46,602 bases of DNA, taken from contig NC_049984.1 in NCBI RefSeq assembly GCF_000003815.2, positions 27,779,652 through 27,826,253 of the forward strand, read 5' to 3'. Within the stretch, counting starts at the first letter, position 1; every line of letters starts with the position of its first letter. This document shows positions 42,195 to 46,602 of this stretch, piece after piece. The notes under the pieces were generated by a model that saw nothing but the letters and a program-made list of their open reading frames with translations, made no database searches and was not told where the DNA came from. This DNA comes from Branchiostoma floridae. Taxonomy: Eukaryota; Chordata; Leptocardii; Amphioxiformes; Branchiostomatidae. Made by a program: the position numbers and the translations under genes.

Positions 42195-42475
42195 TGCCGG
42201 TCAGACCAGCGCCAACTCCACTGGGGACCTCAACACATCCCATTGTCTGGGTCTTGAACTTGGCTGTATTTGCTTGAAAGTTGCAGACCTTCCTGCTCGT
42301 CTCATCGCTGTGAAGCGTACCAGCCTTAGTCTTACTCAAGGCATCTTCAACATGTATAGACGCAGCAAGATTTGCCTCAAGTCTGATTCTTGGCAGCCTC
42401 AGTGTTCCTTGACAAGGGCTTTTGCAATAGGATACACCTGCCTGATCAAATTGTAGACATTCCTGTCAGTAACGC
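42195..42475 (-). pseudogene. RNase H-type transposase fragment (AGTLHSDETSRK)
   Basis: In broken minus-strand frames: RLPRIRLEANLAASIHVEDA, LSKTKAGTLHSDETSRKVCN and KFKTQTMGCVEVPSGVGAG. The TLHSDxTSRK block resembles the first catalytic-Asp strand (TLxxDGTT) of an invertebrate transposase with a coiled-coil N-terminus; the coiled-coil debris at 34.0-34.5 kb could be of the same family. Resemblance is from memory. Confidence 0.45.
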
Positions 42476-42479
42476 CTGC

Positions 42480-43028
42480 CCAAGGCCCTTGTCGTAACCC
42501 AGACACTGGATTTGACAGGCTAAGTGCTAGGGAGACTTGGTACCTTCGTGAGCATTGAACAGACGTAGAGGAATTAAAGTATTGGAAAAATATAACACAC
42601 AAATAGCCAGGAGAAACACCAAAATGGAAAATGGGGCAAAATGTATAGGCTGGTCTTGTTGTATGGAGCCTGGATAATAAGGAAAAATTATGAAAATAAG
42701 GCTTTTCAACTGTACCTGACAGAAAGCTTCTGATCTTAAAACCCTCATCCTAAGCTACCTCCAGTTTTTCAACAAGTGTCTGTGTTTTGGATTCACCACC
42801 TCTGGAATTATACCGACCAAATTAAATTATGTGGCTTGGCATATTAAGAAATGCAAGATAAAATACACCAACCGCATATCTAATGTATTTATATGGTTGT
42901 TACCTTATAAACGTGAAAGTTAACCCAAATTTTTTTTTTCTTTTGTGATGTTTATCGGAGTCATCAGAATCTTATTTTACCTTCGTGAATACTAGTATTA
43001 GTCATTTTGTCACCAACTTTAGGTCTTT
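42480..43028. other. no gene seen
   Basis: AT-rich, short frames only. Confidence 0.5.
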
Positions 43029-43220
43029 TCAACCCTTCCGCCTCATTAGAGCTGAAATAGAATCTATCAATTGTTTATAGCAGTATTGTTGTTGTATTTC
43101 TGGTAGTGTTTCAATAGCTTGTTGGATACACCCTGTGACATACCTCAGCACCTGTTCTTCAGCATCAGTCATAGTCGTGTCTGTATTACTACATGTTCCA
43201 CGTGTAACAGGGGCATCCAC
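43029..43220 (-). CDS. last exon of the MADF-like gene (BESS-like helix)
   Basis: The minus strand carries DAEEQVLRYVTGCIQQAIET, LPEIQQQYCYKQLIDSISAL and MRRKG, then TGA. The spacing of hydrophobic residues resembles the BESS motif that ends many MADF proteins. It lies 1.2 kb downstream of the MADF-like exon in the same orientation, so they are probably one gene. The joining exons are partly lost to the N gap. Confidence 0.45.
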   Translation of the reverse strand: MDAPVTRGTCSNTDTTMTDAEEQVLRYVTGCIQQAIETLPEIQQQYCYKQLIDSISALMRRKG

Positions 43221-43861
43221 ACTGTGTTTCTTCTCTAAGAGGCCATCAGAAATCTTTTTACCGTTTGTTACAAACGTGCAGTAAAGGGTATGGAATCTGG
43301 TTGGGGTGACGTGGAATCTGGTCTAGGCTAGACATGAAAGTACTCCACAAATTCTGGAATTGGTCATCTGTGCAGAACTTGTGGAATGCACCAAACATGA
43401 TTTCAGTCGCAGAACAACATAGAACAGAAGTATCTGCAGCACCTATAATAACACACTACAACAGACTACACAGTGCTATGATAAAGTGGGCATGGTCTCA
43501 CGTTGCCCAGCTGTGGAAAATATCTGCTGCTATTTTGGCAGCCTTGTTTCTGGAGTGGTCACAGTTCCAAATGTTAGCAGCCAGGAGGGATCCTTTCCTT
43601 GTCCTTTATGATGGCCAGACTCTGGACAGTAGCTACATGTCAGTCTCCGTGTTTGGTTTGCTTCTTTTTCTTCCTTGTAATAGAAGTCAGTCTGAAAAGG
43701 TTAGGAATCTGTTTGGTTAGGTCCAGGTTCAGGTCACTGGATTTTTTGTAAGTCGTGTGTCAGATAAGTTGACACACTGCCCGAAACTTCTAAAGCGAAC
43801 AAAAGTCACAGAAGAAAATGTATTTTTTTTAAGATTATGTCAAAAAAACAAACAAAAAATT

Positions 43862-44040
43862 ACATGCAAGTGTAAACTCTAGTCCGGATCAGCCTATACA
43901 TTGAAGTGTTATCATTTGAAAACTTATTTTCTACATTTGTTGGTACAAAAACATGATCATCGGTGCCCAAGCGGTACTCCCAGGTTACTTCGAGCCAAGT
44001 TGTCAGTATGACCTTGATGCCTCGCAACATGGCACTGGAA
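43862..44040 (-). pseudogene. third copy of HIRAN-gene exon 2 and intron
   Basis: A good acceptor (CTTTTCCAG) leads to AMLRGIKVILTTWLEVTWEY and RLGTDDHVFVPTN, clearly related to exon 2 of the 12.4-kb gene (AIMRGIRLEPTTLLRMEI). The donor ACCAG|GT is replaced by ACCAACA, so splicing is lost. The intron match (TTTTCAAATGATAA, ACACTTCAAT) continues. Confidence 0.65.
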
Positions 44041-44255
44041 AGAAAAGATAGGTCATCTTTACAATGCATGTAGGTGGACGAAGAAGGTTCCAGGCGACGT
44101 GTGGTGGCTTCATCTTAATTGGAGTCCGTTTGAACTTGTGTATGCTTCAGATGTGTCAGATCCCTCCTTCCACAACTCACCACTGAAGTTCGAGGGGCAA
44201 CTTCGCCACTGGCCAGCCCCCATCTTTCATGGGCAAGCAGACATTTTATCCACTC

Positions 44256-44355
44256 NNNNNNNNNNNNNNNNNNNNNNNNNNNNNNNNNNNNNNNNNNNNN
44301 NNNNNNNNNNNNNNNNNNNNNNNNNNNNNNNNNNNNNNNNNNNNNNNNNNNNNNN
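44256..44355. other. assembly gap, 100 N
   Basis: Exactly 100 N, placeholder length. Unlike the first gap, the flanks show no duplicated overlap. Confidence 0.97.
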
Positions 44356-44375
44356 AAATGAATAATATAGGGCAC

Positions 44376-44655
44376 ACAAAATGGAAGGACTGCTGCAAAA
44401 CTGTTGTAGAAGCAGCCTCTTCTTCTCCCTGTTCCTGTAGTCAGGGTCCCCTTTATCATAAAAAAGCTTATTCGAGTCATAGAAGTCGGCGATGGCGTAT
44501 TCGAGATTATTAGGCTTCCCCTGGGTCTCTTGTGCTTCCTCTTCGGTACCATCATGTTCTTCTGGCACCACGTCTTCAGACTCAGAGACCTCAGCCTCTT
44601 TTCTCTGCTTTTTCTTTGCAGGAGCGCTCGACGCAGCCTTCCGCCTGGGCGCCAT
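44376..44655 (-). CDS. MADF-like protein, first exon
   Basis: ATG at 44655 in good context (GACAACATGG). The lead is basic then acidic (MAPRRKAASSAPAKKKQRK, SESEDVVPEEHDGTEEEAQ), then NLEYAIADFYDSNKLFYDKG and DPDYRNREKKRLLLQQFC. This follows the start of a MADF domain (LIxxVxxxxxLYDxxxxDYxxxxxKxxxW). MADF proteins bind DNA; many in invertebrates are accessory proteins of PIF/Harbinger-type transposons. The second half of the domain would fall across the N gap; after it EWIKCLLAHERWGLASGEVA is open up to a donor (TCAGTG|GTGAGT, about 44188). Confidence 0.6.
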
Positions 44656-44679
44656 GTTGTCTTATAAATAAGAATTAGG

Positions 44680-45120
44680 CATTGGAAAAGTATTTTCCTT
44701 TCTTCAGCTGCGGACGCCGGACGTTATCATGCAGAGTATCTGGCGAAACACGAGCAGGTGTCGTCGGAAGCTTGATAGGCTTAATGACCTTCGGTTTAAA
44801 CTCGGACGGCCTTTGCCGGCCTCCGTCCGAGGTTCGCCCGAGGTTCGCCCGATGTCTTCTTAGTCAAAATTGTTGTATTGCGCTGAAGCAGACTGGTCTG
44901 TTTACTTTGTGGCCCATTTGGTAGCCTTTGGATTGGTGTATCACAACATTCTTGTTTACATAATTGTTTTTAGTGTGCCCGTCCACTCCACTCATACCCT
45001 ACATATTTCTCACATGTCAGAAATTAAAGTTCATACAAATATTGGCTGTTTACAAGGTCAGTTAGTTATGCCTTGGTCCATTTTGGAGACATGGTAAGTC
45101 TCATTGAAAATCTATAATCA
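44680..45120. other. no gene seen
   Basis: Probable 5' flank of the MADF-like gene. Short plus-strand frames with no motif. Confidence 0.5.
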
Positions 45121-45126
45121 GTAGTA

Positions 45127-46335
45127 TTGGACGGATGTCGGGCGGGCTCCGTTCATTATGTTCTCGTCGATGAAAATCTCCTCTTTTCTAAAGTTTCTTT
45201 CTTCCACGTTCACTCTTTAACACCCCATTCAGATCACTGTAAACTTTCTATGATTCTAAACTGTAACTCCAAACCAAACCCTGAGAAAACATCTTTGAAT
45301 ACCCGGCCTCACCGTACGTTTGTGTGGAACGCCGAGTCAAAAGAAAAGTTTATTGAAATTGTCAGCAGGCCCGAATTCACATTGAAAATAGACAAGATTA
45401 TGAAAAAAGATGTGGCAACCACACCAACTTCGAGCTCAATTGAAAATGCGTTCTCAGAACTAGTAACGTTATTACAGAAGCCGGTAAAAAATCACTCAAG
45501 CTACGCTGCGCAAAGCAAACAAACAATTTGCATAATAAACGCCAAAACAAGAAAATCTGGTTTACAGAGAACTGCGCATCAGTCAGACGAAGTCTCATCT
45601 TTGTAAACTTCTCTCGAAAAAAACCCACGATCCTTTCATCAGGGGCAAGTACTTTAAAATGAAAAAAGACTACATTCGACTTATAAGGAAAACCAAATGT
45701 CTACGGATGAAACGACTGACGGACAAGCCCTTCATACACACTTCAAACAGTTATTTGGAAGGGAATCCGATTCAAGCTTACCACAAACAGACAACAGCTT
45801 TCATATTCATATTGAAAATAAGTTGAAAGAACTTGAGACTGAATTGTCAAATTTCAACCCTTTAGACGCAGACATACATCCAAACGAAATAAAGCAAGTA
45901 ATATCCCAACTTAAGAAAGGCAAAGCTTCCGGCAATGATTTGATATTAAACGAGATGTTGAAATCTGCATCCCATGTTCTTACAAAACCGCTGGCTAACT
46001 TATTCAACCTAATAATGTCATCAGGTCACTTCCCCAAACAATGGTGCGAAAGCCATATCGTACCGCTTCACAAAGGAGGTTCCAAAGACGATTCGCATTA
46101 TTATAGGGGAATCACTGTCATGACTTGTCTTTCCAAACTGTTTACCGCAATACTGAATACACGTCTTTCTAATTATTTAGAAAAGCATACACTTATTGCC
46201 CCAAATCAGTCGGGCTTTAGAAAGAATTTCGGAACACGGGATAATCTTTTTGTTGTTGACTCTTTAACATCTAAGTACATTAACTCCAACAAACGTTTAT
46301 ATGCATGTTTTATAGATTTCAGGAAAGCGTTTGAT
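45127..46335 (+). pseudogene. non-LTR retrotransposon: endonuclease end plus reverse transcriptase start
   Basis: 45127-45606 includes VSFFHVHSLTPHSDHCKL, the SDH end of an APE-type endonuclease, followed by a linker (RTFVWNAESKEKFIEIVSRP). A frameshift near 45560 and another near 45690 lead into the RT frame 45697-46335: QVISQLKKGKASGNDLILNE, NLIMSSGHFPKQWCESHIVP, YYRGITVMTCLSKLFTAILN, APNQSGFRKNFGTRDNLFVV and CFIDFRKAFD. The frame stops right after the KAFD block, which holds the first RT catalytic Asp; the YxDD part is missing. The same family is found at 1-288 and 11056-11320 in the opposite orientation. Confidence 0.88.
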
Positions 46336-46602
46336 TAGCCTCCTTCACCGGTCTCTCTGGGAAGCTTGGCGTTTTTTTTGGGGGGGGGGGGGAGGCTCGT
46401 CTCCAAATCACATGAACTAGATTTCTAGCGAGGTCAACGCCCATGAAGTCGGTTCTTTCGGTTCTTTTCAGATGTCTTTCATGTCAAATAGTCTACACTT
46501 TGGGGGGGGGGGGAGGGGTCGATCCGCGATTTTTAACCGGGAATATGCCGGGAAAGGAATATATGCCGGGAAAGGAATATACACCGGAAAGCTTGTACGG
46601 GC
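46336..46602. other. no gene; G-rich runs
   Basis: Runs of 12 and 10 G (about 46380 and 46502) and a short local repeat ATGCCGGGAAAGGAATATA near 46545-46582. The LINE breaks off abruptly at the left edge of this stretch. Confidence 0.6.

Noticed and set aside
43334-43720. 128-codon plus-strand open frame
   Set aside because: No motif, no splice boundaries, and no relation to neighbouring genes; possible but unsupported.
1-46602. CRISPR arrays, rRNA or tRNA genes, bacterial promoters or operons
   Set aside because: No repeat-spacer pattern, cloverleaf or bacterial signal was seen; the tandem repeats present are a minisatellite and simple microsatellites.

Overview
KIND OF DNA. Eukaryotic genomic DNA with GT-AG introns, short exons, microsatellites, non-LTR retrotransposons and a dense layer of DNA-transposon remains. 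Two runs of exactly 100 N (9764-9863, 44256-44355) mark a draft scaffold. The mix of transposon proteins (YqaJ, HIRAN, MADF, OTU, HECT-tail and hAT-tail fragments) suggests an invertebrate deuterostome, most likely an amphioxus (Branchiostoma). That is inference from style, not a database match. No bacterial operon, rRNA, tRNA or CRISPR array is visible. Almost every coding stretch is transposon-derived or a short exon fragment. LAYOUT. (1) 1-288 and 11056 to about 11320 are two halves of one non-LTR reverse transcriptase on the minus strand. (2) Between them, 294-11050, sits a whole DNA transposon flanked by a 5-bp target duplication AAATT. It has long terminal inverted repeats (889 and 831 bp), a 21-bp minisatellite in each repeat, and two convergent genes. 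One is an 8-finger C2H2 protein (+). The other is a roughly 1600-codon minus-strand gene that appears to be a transposase with an RNase H-type core, carrying a YqaJ-type nuclease domain between its first and second catalytic aspartates. Each gene has one in-frame stop codon and otherwise looks intact. About 519 bp of the element is an assembly artefact: a 100-N gap between two unmerged copies of the same 420 bp. (3) 11.3-14.1 kb holds a small spliced minus-strand gene with a HIRAN-like domain and a TATA box. Two broken relatives of its second exon lie at 40.7 and 43.9 kb. (4) 14.8-44.7 kb is a transposon graveyard. It holds minus-strand fragments with Myb/SANT-like, zf-RVT, hAT-dimerisation, CACTA/Plavaka-like, HECT-tail, RT, coiled-coil, OTU-like, Ty3/Gypsy and MADF/BESS-like signatures, plus MITE-like inverted repeats. 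(5) 45.1-46.3 kb is a second non-LTR element (+), of the same family as the one hit by the large transposon. HOW IT WORKS TOGETHER. The main system is the 10.2-kb transposon. Its inverted repeats each seem to carry the same inward promoter and a first exon with the same splice donor. The unique DNA just inside each repeat supplies a splice acceptor 2 nt upstream of each gene's ATG. The two proteins would thus be made from duplicated control regions. The target-site duplication, and the fact that removing the element restores the interrupted RT reading frame, show that it moved as one unit.
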